64,000 nt of DNA from Calothrix brevissima NIES-22 (GTDB lineage Bacteria > Cyanobacteriota > Cyanobacteriia > Cyanobacteriales > Nostocaceae), in assembly GCF_002367995.1 (NCBI RefSeq), contig NZ_AP018207.1, positions 3,719,083-3,783,082 on the forward strand, read 5' to 3'. The position numbers were made by a program, and so were the translations under genes. Positions within the stretch are counted from its first letter, which is position 1. Each line of letters starts with the position of its first letter. Positions 28,481 through 37,340 of the stretch are shown in pieces. The notes below the pieces were generated by a model. That model saw only the letters and a program-made list of their open reading frames with translations. It was not told the DNA's origin and ran no database searches.

Positions 28481-28964
28481 TGTCCACTCATCCCAGATAC
28501 TATTTACGGCATTACACCACATCTAGCAACCGTTGGGGTTTAAGGCTGATGAATGCGGCGAGTTTTTTGCCAAATTTTCCTGGAAGTGATGTCACTGTCC
28601 TATTATTGTGACAAATGGCCAAGGTCTTAGCGTAGACCTTCCAAGGGCGGTAACCCGAACGGATTTAGTAGCTTTAGCAGTACATCAAGAGAATGAGTGG
28701 TAATGAATATTTTCTGTCCTGGATGATGAGATATAGGTATTATTTTTAACATATAAATACCCAAAAAGAAATTTTAACTGGGCAAAAAAGCGATCGCGCT
28801 ATTTTTGGGAGCGAATACAGATTGCTCCTGCTGGATTGGTGGTGCTGGATTTTTTCGGCAGCAAGGAAAATTTTTGTCAGGAATTTACTCAATGTCAATG
28901 AGAATTATCTGCCACAGCCTGGGAATACTTTATTCAGAGGTTTTTCCCTATTCATTGCTCAATT
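28481..28964. other. grpE-pilB divergent region
   Basis: The 484-nt region should hold both promoters. A hairpin with AAGGTCT and AGACCTT arms lies at 28621-28640 and a GCGATCGC site at about 28790. I see no CIRCE element (TTAGCACTC-N9-GAGTGCTAA) and no gene. Confidence 0.6.
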
Positions 28965-30977
28965 ATGACTTACTCGTCCCCGCAACGGCGCAGTACCGCT
29001 CTCACTACCAAAACAGAGTTTTCGCCCTTTGGCAATAAGCTAGTGCAGTCTGGCTATGTTAATAGCGAACAGATGAGGCAGGCTTTGATTGAAAGCCGCA
29101 AATCCGGCACTCCGTTAACGGAGACGCTGGAGTCAATCACTGGGCGACAACTATCACCTGAGTTACTCAGACAATACAAAAAACAGCAGTTATTTGAACT
29201 CAAAATACTATACGGTGTTGAATTCCTCGATCCGGAAGTCAACCAGCTAGGTAATACGATGGTGGGGAGACTAATTGAAACCCTCATCCCGGTAGACATT
29301 TGTCGTCGCCATCGCTTAATCCCGCTATCAAAACATGAAGACCAAAATCCACCCTGTGTTTTAGTGGCAATGGTCGATCCAGATAACCTGGAAGCTTCTG
29401 ATGACCTCAATCGCATCTTGCGCCCCCAAGGTTTAGCTTTGCAGCGCATGGTAATTACCCAAGAGGACTACCAAAAGCTGATCAATCAATACCTAGATGA
29501 ATTAGCTATCCGGCAAAAAAATCTAGAGCAAGAAAAGTTTACAGATATCAATCAGGATCTCGAAAATCTTAACAATCTCGATATAGATGATGCGCCTGAT
29601 GAGATGGAAGCTGACTTAGGCGCAGCGATGAAGGGTGCAGAAGATGCGCCGGTGATCAATCTGGTTAATAGAATTTTGGCGAAAGCCTTACACGAGAAGG
29701 TTTCGGATATTCATATTGAACCACAGGAAGAAAACCTGCGCATTCGCTTTCGTAAGGATGGGGTGCTGCGTGAAGCTTTCGATCCGCTACCGAAAAAAAT
29801 TATTCCCGCAGTTACAGCTCGATTCAAAATCATCTCTAGCTTAGACATTGCCGAAAGACGTTTACCCCAAGACGGACGCATCCGCCGGATGTTTGAGGGA
29901 CGCAAGGTGGATTTCCGAGTCAATACTCTACCCAGTCGCTATGGGGAAAAGGTTTGTCTGCGGATTTTAGATAACTCCTCCACCCAACTAGGTTTGAATA
30001 AGTTGATTACTGACCAGGAAACCTTAGATATTGTTAAGGACATGGTTAGTCGTCCCTTTGGGTTGATTTTGGTAACAGGCCCGACTGGTTCTGGTAAAAC
30101 CACCTCTCTGTATTCAGCATTAGCCGAAAAGAACTCTCCAGGAATTAACATCAGTACGGTAGAAGACCCGATTGAGTACAGTTTGCCAGGGATTACGCAG
30201 GTACAGGTAATTCGGGAAAAAGGGCTAGATTTTGCCACTGCTTTGCGGGCGTTTCTGCGACAAGACCCGGATGTGTTACTGGTGGGTGAAACTCGAGACA
30301 AGGAAACCGCGAAAACAGCGATTGAAGCAGCCTTAACAGGTCACTTAGTATTAACTACCTTACACACCAATGATGCCCCAGGCGCGATCGCTCGTTTGGG
30401 TGAAATGGGTATTGAACCTTTCATGGTTTCCAGTTCTCTGATTGGGGTATTAGCACAACGCTTGATGAGACGTGTTTGTCCAGATTGTCGTGTTCCCTAT
30501 ACTCCCACAACCGAAGAACTAGCGCGTTACGGTCTATCCGCTTCTCAAGAGGTGAATGTCACTTTCTACAAAGCTAACACCTTATCCAACGAAGCCCAAG
30601 CCGAAGCCAAAGCTAAAGGTCAGGTTTGCCCAACTTGTAGTGGTATTGGTTACAAAGGACGTTGTGGTGTTTACGAGGTCATGAGAATCACCGAAAACCT
30701 ACAAACCCTAATTAACGAAGAAGCACCAACAGAACGCATTAAAGAAGTAGCTGTGGAAGAAGGAATGAAAACCTTGCTGGCTTACAGCTTGGATTTAGTT
30801 CGCCAAGGTTCCACCACCCTAGAAGAAGTTGAGCGGGTGACATTCACTGATACCGGTTTAGAAGCTGAATTAAAAGCGAAACGCAAGAGTGGATTAACAT
30901 GTCGCACTTGTGATGCCACATTACAACCGGAATGGCTGGATTGTCCCTACTGTATGACATCTCGTTTTTCGGATTAG
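28965..30977 (+). CDS. pilB: Type IV pilus assembly ATPase PilB
   Basis: Hexameric ATPase that drives pilus extension at the cytosolic face. The 670-residue protein has an N-terminal GspE_N-like domain (about 20-170), then the ATPase with Walker A GPTGSGKT near 372, Walker B LLVGETRDKET and tetracysteine motifs (CPDC...CPTC). After the ATPase it carries an extra C-terminal CRTC...CPYC zinc ribbon. It is followed by pilT (127 nt) and pilC (144 nt) on the same strand, the standard cyanobacterial order for twitching motility and DNA uptake. Confidence 0.95.
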   Translation: MTYSSPQRRSTALTTKTEFSPFGNKLVQSGYVNSEQMRQALIESRKSGTPLTETLESITGRQLSPELLRQYKKQQLFELKILYGVEFLDPEVNQLGNTMVGRLIETLIPVDICRRHRLIPLSKHEDQNPPCVLVAMVDPDNLEASDDLNRILRPQGLALQRMVITQEDYQKLINQYLDELAIRQKNLEQEKFTDINQDLENLNNLDIDDAPDEMEADLGAAMKGAEDAPVINLVNRILAKALHEKVSDIHIEPQEENLRIRFRKDGVLREAFDPLPKKIIPAVTARFKIISSLDIAERRLPQDGRIRRMFEGRKVDFRVNTLPSRYGEKVCLRILDNSSTQLGLNKLITDQETLDIVKDMVSRPFGLILVTGPTGSGKTTSLYSALAEKNSPGINISTVEDPIEYSLPGITQVQVIREKGLDFATALRAFLRQDPDVLLVGETRDKETAKTAIEAALTGHLVLTTLHTNDAPGAIARLGEMGIEPFMVSSSLIGVLAQRLMRRVCPDCRVPYTPTTEELARYGLSASQEVNVTFYKANTLSNEAQAEAKAKGQVCPTCSGIGYKGRCGVYEVMRITENLQTLINEEAPTERIKEVAVEEGMKTLLAYSLDLVRQGSTTLEEVERVTFTDTGLEAELKAKRKSGLTCRTCDATLQPEWLDCPYCMTSRFSD

Positions 30978-31104
30978 TCAATAGTCATTGGTCATTGGTC
31001 ATTGGCGATCGCCTAAATACTTATGAACGAAAAACAACTAAAAACTGTACAGACAAAGGTTATCGCGTCTCTAGCAAATAACAACTAACCAGGAACGTAA
31101 AACT

Positions 31105-32220
31105 ATGGAAATGATGATTGAAGACTTGATGGAACAGATGATTGAAATGGGTGGTTCGGATATGCATTTATCCGCAGGTTTACCTCCTTATTTCCGCATT
31201 AGTGGCAAACTGACCCCCATAGGCGACCATGTATTAACTGCCGATCAGTGTCAGAGACTGATCTTTAGTATGCTCAACAATACCCAACGTAAAACCCTAG
31301 AGCAGACTTGGGAATTGGATTGTTCTTATGGAGTCAAGGGTTTGGCTCGTTTTCGCGTCAATGTTTATAAGGATCGTGGTTCCTATGCTGCTTGCTTGCG
31401 GGCGCTGAGTTCCAAAATTCCCAACTTTGATAAATTGGGGCTACCAGATGTAGTACGAGAAATGACAGAAAAGCCCAGAGGATTAATTTTGGTGACTGGG
31501 CCGACTGGTTCTGGTAAAACAACTACTCTCGCGGCCATGATTGACTTAATTAACCGCACCAAAGCCGAGCATATTTTGACAGTAGAAGACCCGATTGAAT
31601 TTGTGTATGAACCAATTAAAAGCTTGGTGCATCAGCGCCAACTTGGTGAGGATACCAAAAGTTTTGCTAATGCTTTGAAAGCAGCTTTGCGGGAAGATCC
31701 AGATATTATTCTGGTAGGGGAAATGCGAGATTTAGAAACAATTTCCTTGGCTATTTCGGCTGCGGAAACCGGACACTTAGTATTTGGTACTTTGCACACT
31801 AGCTCTGCTGCTCAGACAGTTGACCGGATTATTGACGTTTTTCCCCATGAAAGACAAACTCAAGTGCGGGTACAATTATCTAACTCTTTAGTGGCAGTAT
31901 TTAGTCAAACTTTAGTACCCAAGAAAAATCCTAAACCAGGTGAATATGGTCGGGTAATGGCACAAGAAATTATGATTATTACCCCCGCTATTTCTAACTT
32001 GATTCGTGAAGGAAAAACATCGCAAATTTACTCAGCAATTCAGACTGGCGGTAAATTGGGTATGCAAACTCTAGAAAAAGTTTTAGCCGATTTATATAAA
32101 GCTGGAACTATCTCTTTTGAAGCAGCGATGTCTAAGACTTCTAAACCGGATGAAATTCAACGTCTAATTGGTGGCGCGCCACCACAGGCTGCTGGTGCTG
32201 GGGCTAAAGCTCACCACTAA
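31105..32220 (+). CDS. pilT: Twitching motility ATPase PilT
   Basis: Retraction ATPase of type IV pili. The 371-residue protein has MIEMGGSDMHLSAGLPPYFRISG at its start, Walker A GPTGSGKT at 132-139, Asp box and Walker B EDPDIILVGEMRDLETI, and the PilT-specific AIRxLIREGKTSQIYSAIQTG type segment (ISNLIREGKTSQIYSAIQTGGKLGMQTLE). It lies between pilB and pilC; antagonist of pilB. Confidence 0.96.
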   Translation: MEMMIEDLMEQMIEMGGSDMHLSAGLPPYFRISGKLTPIGDHVLTADQCQRLIFSMLNNTQRKTLEQTWELDCSYGVKGLARFRVNVYKDRGSYAACLRALSSKIPNFDKLGLPDVVREMTEKPRGLILVTGPTGSGKTTTLAAMIDLINRTKAEHILTVEDPIEFVYEPIKSLVHQRQLGEDTKSFANALKAALREDPDIILVGEMRDLETISLAISAAETGHLVFGTLHTSSAAQTVDRIIDVFPHERQTQVRVQLSNSLVAVFSQTLVPKKNPKPGEYGRVMAQEIMIITPAISNLIREGKTSQIYSAIQTGGKLGMQTLEKVLADLYKAGTISFEAAMSKTSKPDEIQRLIGGAPPQAAGAGAKAHH

Positions 32221-32364
32221 TTAATGCACAAATGAGAGGGCAAAGAGTGTAAATGAGGCAGAGGAATCAGTTGCACAATAAATCAGAACTATTGCTGATT
32301 ACATATTGCCTCTTTACCCTTAATTATTGACTATTGACTCTTGACTATTGTGAATTTATAGCCT

Positions 32365-33585
32365 ATGCCTAACTATGTTGCCCGTGTTCGGGATGGACAA
32401 GGAAAATCCAGAACTGAAAAATTAACAGCTGAATCTCTAGCTCAAGCCCGTAATAATCTCAGAGATTTAGGTTTTGTAGTTCAAGATTTGAAAGAATCTC
32501 AAGGTGGATTCAGTTTTGATCTACAGAAATTCAAGAACTCGATGGTCAGTGTATCTGTAAAGGATAAAGCGGTTTTTTCGCGTCAATTTGCCGTTTTAAC
32601 TAATGCAGGTGTAGCTATTGTCAGAAGTTTAGGAGTACTGGCAGAGCAGTGCAGTAATCCTAAATTAAAAGCGGCTTTAACTGACATTGGTAATGATGTC
32701 CAAACCGGTACAAATCTTTCAGATTCAATGCGCAAGCATCCTCAGTGCTTTGATAATTTATATGTCAGCATGGTGCAAGCTGGGGAAATTGGTGGCGTTC
32801 TCGATGAAGTTTTAAATCGTTTAGCTAAGTTATTAGAAGATGTTGCTCGGTTACAGAACCAAATTAAAGCAGCATTGTCCTATCCAGTTGTAGTGGGTGT
32901 TTTAGCAACTAGTATTTTCGTCGGGATGACGGTTTTTTTGATTCCCATTTTTGCCAAAATTTTTAAAGATATCGGTATAGAATTACCTGCTTTAACACAA
33001 TTTTTGATGAATTGTAGTGAGGTATTACGCAGTTTTTGGTCGCTAGTCATTATTGCTGGATTTATAGGATTGAAAATTGCCTATAACCAGTATTACAAAA
33101 CCCCTGTGGGTAAACTTACTATGGATCGTGTTGCTTTGAAGGTGCCTTTGTTTGGTGATTTGATTCAAAAAACCGCAGTTGCCCGCTTTAGCCGGACTTT
33201 TGGGGCGTTGACTCGTTCTGGCGTACCGATTCTAACTTGTTTAGAAATTGTTCGGGATACATCAGGTAACCAAATTGTAGCTAATGCCCTAGATGCAGCC
33301 CGGATAGAAATTCAGCAAGGTGGCATGATTAGTGTTGCTTTGCAAAAAGAAGCAGTTTTTCCAGCTATGGCTATTCAGATGATTAGTATTGGTGAAGAAA
33401 CTGGGGAATTGGATGGAATGTTAATGAAAGTTGCTGACTTCTATGAAGATGAAGTTGAGCAAGCTGTTAAATCATTAACGAGTGTATTAGAACCACTGAT
33501 GATTGTGGTTTTAGGGGGAATGGTTGGGACGATTTTGTTAGCAATGTATTTGCCGATGTTTAAAGTATTTGAAAAGATGGGCTAA
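32365..33585 (+). CDS. pilC: Type IV pilus inner-membrane platform protein PilC
   Basis: Membrane platform that transmits ATPase motion to the pilus. It has 406 residues with two duplicated GspF-type domains: first FSRQFAVLTNAGVAIVRSLGVLAEQ about 68-190, second FSRTFGALTRSGVPILTCLEIVRDT about 272-395. Three membrane helices lie near 175, 225 and 380. Third gene of the pil cluster and followed by a strong hairpin. Confidence 0.95.
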   Translation: MPNYVARVRDGQGKSRTEKLTAESLAQARNNLRDLGFVVQDLKESQGGFSFDLQKFKNSMVSVSVKDKAVFSRQFAVLTNAGVAIVRSLGVLAEQCSNPKLKAALTDIGNDVQTGTNLSDSMRKHPQCFDNLYVSMVQAGEIGGVLDEVLNRLAKLLEDVARLQNQIKAALSYPVVVGVLATSIFVGMTVFLIPIFAKIFKDIGIELPALTQFLMNCSEVLRSFWSLVIIAGFIGLKIAYNQYYKTPVGKLTMDRVALKVPLFGDLIQKTAVARFSRTFGALTRSGVPILTCLEIVRDTSGNQIVANALDAARIEIQQGGMISVALQKEAVFPAMAIQMISIGEETGELDGMLMKVADFYEDEVEQAVKSLTSVLEPLMIVVLGGMVGTILLAMYLPMFKVFEKMG

Positions 33586-33602
33586 AAAAGAGATTGTACA
33601 AC

Positions 33603-33639
33603 AAAGTCGGAAGTATGAAATGTTTCTGCTTCCGACTTT
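33603..33639 (+). terminator. Terminator hairpin after pilC
   Basis: AAAGTCGGAAG (33603-33613) pairs perfectly with CTTCCGACTTT (33629-33639) across a 15-nt loop, followed by ATTATTG. It lies 18 nt after the pilC stop and probably ends the pilB-pilT-pilC transcript or protects its 3' end. Confidence 0.65.
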
Positions 33640-33675
33640 ATTATTGACTATTTATATTTTCGACTTTGTAAAAAT

Positions 33676-34233
33676 ATGCCTGTGCAAAAATCTGATTATG
33701 AAGCTACTTTAGCAGAGTATAGTCATCATCAAGCCGCGATCGCTTTATTAAAACAGTATCGACCATACTTAGAGATGATTCCCAGTCTGCGCCGTCCTCA
33801 TGAAAGTGTGATCTCTATTCCATTACCTATTGTGCGTTTGCGTCAAACTGAAACCACACCTGCCCAAACAACTTGTGTGCCTTGTGATATCGCTATATTA
33901 ATGTGCGATCCAGAATGGAAAATTAAAACGGGAGCGGAGATTTTAATTTTTATTCATCGTCCCCATGAAGATTTTTCTGATTTGTTGGGACGGTGGCGAA
34001 AGACTCAAGTTCTTCTCGATAGTGATTATGAATGGTTAATGCCCGAACGCCACCATCATATTTTTAGTGAAGGGGCTAATTCTGTTTATCCTTTGTTTGT
34101 AGTCTTTAGCGAGACTTCAGAACGCATTCAACGGGGATTAGTAGGTGCAGATCTGCCATTTATTATGCAAAAGCTGGAATGGGTAGATGAAGATGAAAAC
34201 AAGAATGAAGAGGGGCTAGAGGCTAGGGGCTAG
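33676..34233 (+). CDS. Hypothetical protein, 185 aa
   Basis: I do not recognise this protein. It is soluble, with no signal peptide or membrane helix. Visible features are SLRRPHESVISIPLPIVRLRQTE near 37-60, CVPCDIAILMCDPEWKIKTGAEILIFIHRPHED about 69-102, and a His-rich PERHHHIF near 124. It ends with an acidic DEDENKNEEGLEARG tail. It begins 37 nt after the pilC terminator hairpin; its last codons run into a CTAGGGGCTAGGG repeat, so its true C-terminus may have been altered by repeat spread. Confidence 0.65.
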   Translation: MPVQKSDYEATLAEYSHHQAAIALLKQYRPYLEMIPSLRRPHESVISIPLPIVRLRQTETTPAQTTCVPCDIAILMCDPEWKIKTGAEILIFIHRPHEDFSDLLGRWRKTQVLLDSDYEWLMPERHHHIFSEGANSVYPLFVVFSETSERIQRGLVGADLPFIMQKLEWVDEDENKNEEGLEARG

Positions 34234-34242
34234 GGACTAGGA

Positions 34243-34421
34243 ATTTTAGATTTTAGATTTTGGATTTTAGATTCAAATACAATCCAAAAGACGCTCGCGG
34301 ACTCGCTCTAAGCGAAGCTATGCCGTTGGCAAAGCCTCTCGAAGAGAAGGCTTTACGCTGCGCTATCGCAAATCACAAATCCAAAATTGTTTCAATGCCC
34401 CATGCCCCATGCCCCATGCCC
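34243..34421. repeat. Repeat cluster between convergent genes
   Basis: Contains TTTTAGATTTTGGATTTTAGATT (A/T repeat family), an AAGCGAAGCTATGCCGTTGG repeat (about 34312-34332) that also occurs at 1720-1739, and a CCCATGCCCCATGCCC run at about 34397-34421. No gene. Confidence 0.65.
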
Positions 34422-35450
34422 CTATTTCACAAACTGCGGCATAATTTCAGCAGCAGTAAAGATTCCATAGATGCTGCGTTGGTGCAATTGCCGACCGGCT
34501 TTGAGATAACCAAAGGCAGGGCCGCAGACATTGGCTGCCATGCTGGTTTCATCACCTAAAGTAAAGGTATGGGTGGAAATTTTACCTTCAAAGGTGCGTC
34601 CTGTGACTTTAACGTTGGTGCTGAGGGGTTTTTTGGGATTGCGCGTATCTACTACACCACCAACAGTCACGCGATCGCGTCCTACTATCCCTGCTACCTC
34701 TAGCATAATATCATCGGCGTGTTCCATGTTCTCTAAGGTCAGCACGCCGTTGGTTTTATCTAGTAATGCTTCTACTTCCGCATCACTCATTGCCCTAGCT
34801 GCTTCTACTGAATAACCAGGCATGTGTCCAATATCTTCACGAACAGTAGCGCGGTAAGCTTCCCAATTGGCAATTCCTACCCCAAAGGTAATTTCTACTT
34901 TGTGAATTTCGGCGTAGCTTTGGGCTGCTAAAGCGGCGGCTGCTGTTAATAATCCTGGTGTCGCGCCACATCCTGTCATGTAGGTAATGCCGGCAGCTTG
35001 CAGTTCCTCTTTCATCGCCAGTAATTGTTCTACAGCACTGGTGCGCTTAATCGCATCCACAAGCACCCCCTGCCAACCTGCGGCGATAAATTGTTTGGCA
35101 ACAGAGGGAATAAAATCGTTGGGTAAATTAGGTAATGCCAGAAAATACCCATCTACAGGTTGCTGAGTATCGATTAAATCTTGAATGCTGTTGTTTGTTA
35201 AAGTTCCAACTGGCTCTAAATAACCCACCGAACCTTGAGATTGATAGGTGGCAATACATTCTTTGATATCTAAACCTTCAGCAGCATAAGCGAAGCCTTT
35301 TTGATCTGCTACTGCTACTAAAATCATTTCCCGTTTACCAGCAAGTACCTTGGCGGCTGCTTGTCCGAGTCCGCCGAAACCCAGTACTCCTACTCGTATC
35401 GCTGGCGAAATATTAAGAGAATTTTTGACTGATTCTGGATTCATAGTCAA
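34422..35450 (-). CDS. Saccharopine dehydrogenase-like oxidoreductase
   Basis: A 342-residue NAD(P)-dependent oxidoreductase. The Rossmann fingerprint is [19 protein letters not shown] near residues 21-39 and the family C-terminal domain contains [30 protein letters not shown]. Many cyanobacterial homologues carry the name saccharopine dehydrogenase-like, but I know of no demonstrated substrate, and a free-standing lysine route role is unlikely. The conserved stretch [17 protein letters not shown] is visible near 163. Flanked by convergent and divergent genes, so monocistronic. Confidence 0.75.
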   Translation of the reverse strand: MTMNPESVKNSLNISPAIRVGVLGFGGLGQAAAKVLAGKREMILVAVADQKGFAYAAEGLDIKECIATYQSQGSVGYLEPVGTLTNNSIQDLIDTQQPVDGYFLALPNLPNDFIPSVAKQFIAAGWQGVLVDAIKRTSAVEQLLAMKEELQAAGITYMTGCGATPGLLTAAAALAAQSYAEIHKVEITFGVGIANWEAYRATVREDIGHMPGYSVEAARAMSDAEVEALLDKTNGVLTLENMEHADDIMLEVAGIVGRDRVTVGGVVDTRNPKKPLSTNVKVTGRTFEGKISTHTFTLGDETSMAANVCGPAFGYLKAGRQLHQRSIYGIFTAAEIMPQFVK

Positions 35451-35727
35451 TTGGTGGAGTTGAATCGAAAGCTTTGACTAATCAGCATTTTAGCTGCTTG
35501 CTTGTGGCTGGTAATTCAAAGCTATAAAGGTTAATTATGCTTCATTATCTGGGCTTATACCATTACCATTGCTATTTTTTTAGCAGAAATTCTTCCTGGT
35601 TGATTTTGCAGGGAGAAGTCTTCTTATCAGGTAGATAAAGTCGGGCGTCACACTTGCAAGTTATATTGTGTCATCACCAAGTAACACAAATGTAGCAAAA
35701 CGACTTAAAATTTACAATTAATCGCCC

Positions 35728-36627
35728 ATGTATGGGTTTACTAGTTTACTGATTCAAATCAATATGAATAAAAGGTTTTTAGATGCTGTTCATCAAGGCG
35801 ATAATCATTGGTGGCATTATTGTTTAGCTGTTTTTCTTATTGTTTATTACTGGGTCAATATTAGTGGCTATATAGTTTTAATCTGCCAAAGTCTTCTATC
35901 TTTAATTATCAGTTCTGATTCTATTGTCTTTTTTATTTCAACATCTACCGCCTTCATTGCTTTATTACTAATATTGATATTCATTGTCCAAAGGTTGCAT
36001 AGGAGAAGTTTCTATTCATTAATTAGTACTGATGCATCGATTGACAAAAAACGCCTATTGCTAGGTTTCGGAGTTTGGTTAATTCAATTATTTATTTTTA
36101 CATTTTCTGATATATCAATTCATCCCCAAGACTATCTTTATAAATTTGATCCACAACAATGGTTTTTGCTATTACCTTTTGCGTTGATACTTACCCCAAT
36201 TCAAACATCTGCTGAAGAGTTTCTATTTAGAGGTTATTTAATGCAGGGTTTGAGTTTAATTACTAAACACCGATTATTACTAATATTAATTACGAGTTTC
36301 CTATTTACAATTCCACATCTTGGTAACCCAGAAATGCAACGGGGATTTATTTTGGGTGCTATGAGCTATTTTGTCTGGGGTATATTTCTGGCTGCCATTA
36401 CATTAAAAGATAATGGGCTAGAATTAGCTCTTGGTGTTCATGCGGCTAACAATCTCTTTTCATTTTTAATTATGAGGGCACAAGACTCTGTAATTCCTAA
36501 CCCTACTATCTTTGTGTTTGCCAGAGCTATTAATGCTCAAGAAGGATTGATTTCTTTACTAATTAATGCGGGTATTTTTTATGCTGTATTTTTTGGGGGT
36601 ATTGCTCGCAAGCCAAAGTCGAACTAA
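35728..36627 (+). CDS. CPBP family intramembrane glutamic endopeptidase
   Basis: A 299-residue membrane protein with seven or eight helices. The CPBP (Abi/CAAX protease) motifs are present: EEFLFRGYL with Glu163, Glu164 and Arg168, FTIPHLGN with His197, and LGVHAANNLF near 232. Family members cleave prenylated or bacteriocin-type substrates within membranes; the substrate here is unknown. ATG 35764 (MNKRFLDAVHQGDNHWW) is an equally good start. The extra hydrophobic N-terminus before that is short. Confidence 0.85.
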   Translation: MYGFTSLLIQINMNKRFLDAVHQGDNHWWHYCLAVFLIVYYWVNISGYIVLICQSLLSLIISSDSIVFFISTSTAFIALLLILIFIVQRLHRRSFYSLISTDASIDKKRLLLGFGVWLIQLFIFTFSDISIHPQDYLYKFDPQQWFLLLPFALILTPIQTSAEEFLFRGYLMQGLSLITKHRLLLILITSFLFTIPHLGNPEMQRGFILGAMSYFVWGIFLAAITLKDNGLELALGVHAANNLFSFLIMRAQDSVIPNPTIFVFARAINAQEGLISLLINAGIFYAVFFGGIARKPKSN

Positions 36628-37340
36628 TTATATAGGACTCATATTTGATTTGGAGAAAAAAACTCAGTACACTTTTATTCCTTCTTACCTGTTCCCTGTT
36701 CCCTCCCTACGCAAATAATTTCAGTAATCAAAGCGGATTCCTATATATAGTTAGGTAATTTTATATAAGCATCACATTTGATTATTGAAAAAAATCAGTA
36801 ATTTCAGGATATGGATTGCCCAATATATCGGTTTTAGTAGGCAATATCCGCTCTGTAAATCCGTGGATCGCCTTTTTTGCTCGACAACTCATGTTCCAAA
36901 GTGCAAGCTTCGTGTTCAGAAGTCAAATAATGAGGCTTTGAGGTAGAGTAATCGCCCTTTTTACTCGACAATTCATGTTCCAAACTGGAACTTCCGAGTT
37001 CGCAAGTCAAACATTTGCCTTTTTTGCTCGACAATTCTTGTTTAAAACTGCAACTTCCTTGTTCTGAGCCTGAACGATGGTGTTCGCAAGTCAAACATTC
37101 GCCTTTGTTACTCGACAATTCATGTTCAAAGCTGCAACTTCCGTGTTCAGAACTTGAACGATGGTGTTCGCAACTCGAATTGTCACTCTTTTTACTCCAA
37201 AATTCTTGTTCAAAGCTGTAACTGCCACACTTTTCTTAGCTTCTGCCATCTGCCATCTGCCTCCTGCCTTCTTCAACTAGTTACAATTCTCTAAGAAGCG
37301 ATCGCGCTTTACTTGTTTTCAACAATCCCCAGCCTAAATA
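36628..37340. other. Repeat-rich gap before the FUSC gene
   Basis: 713 nt with a degenerate tandem repeat at about 36870-37215 and no gene. The last 100 nt contain a GCGATCGC site at 37299 and should hold the FUSC promoter. Confidence 0.6.
36870..37215. repeat. Degenerate long-period tandem repeat (TCGACAATTCATGTTC type)
   Basis: At least five units share CTTTTTT(G/A)CTCGACAA(T/C)TC(A/T)TGTTCAAA, an AACTTCC(G/T)TGTTC core and a GTTCGCAAGTCAAACA segment, spaced 60-120 nt. Both strands translate to repeat peptides (LSSKKGECLTCE on minus, LDNSCSKLQLPCSE on plus). The lack of stops on either strand reflects repeat composition rather than two genes. Confidence 0.7.

Noticed and set aside
28481-28964. 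CIRCE/HrcA operator before grpE
   Set aside because: Neither the TTAGCACTC nor the GAGTGCTAA half is visible here, nor upstream of clpB or dnaJ.
36834-37118. 94-codon minus-strand frame with SSKKGECLTCE repeats
   Set aside because: Translation of a degenerate tandem repeat; the opposite strand is also open.
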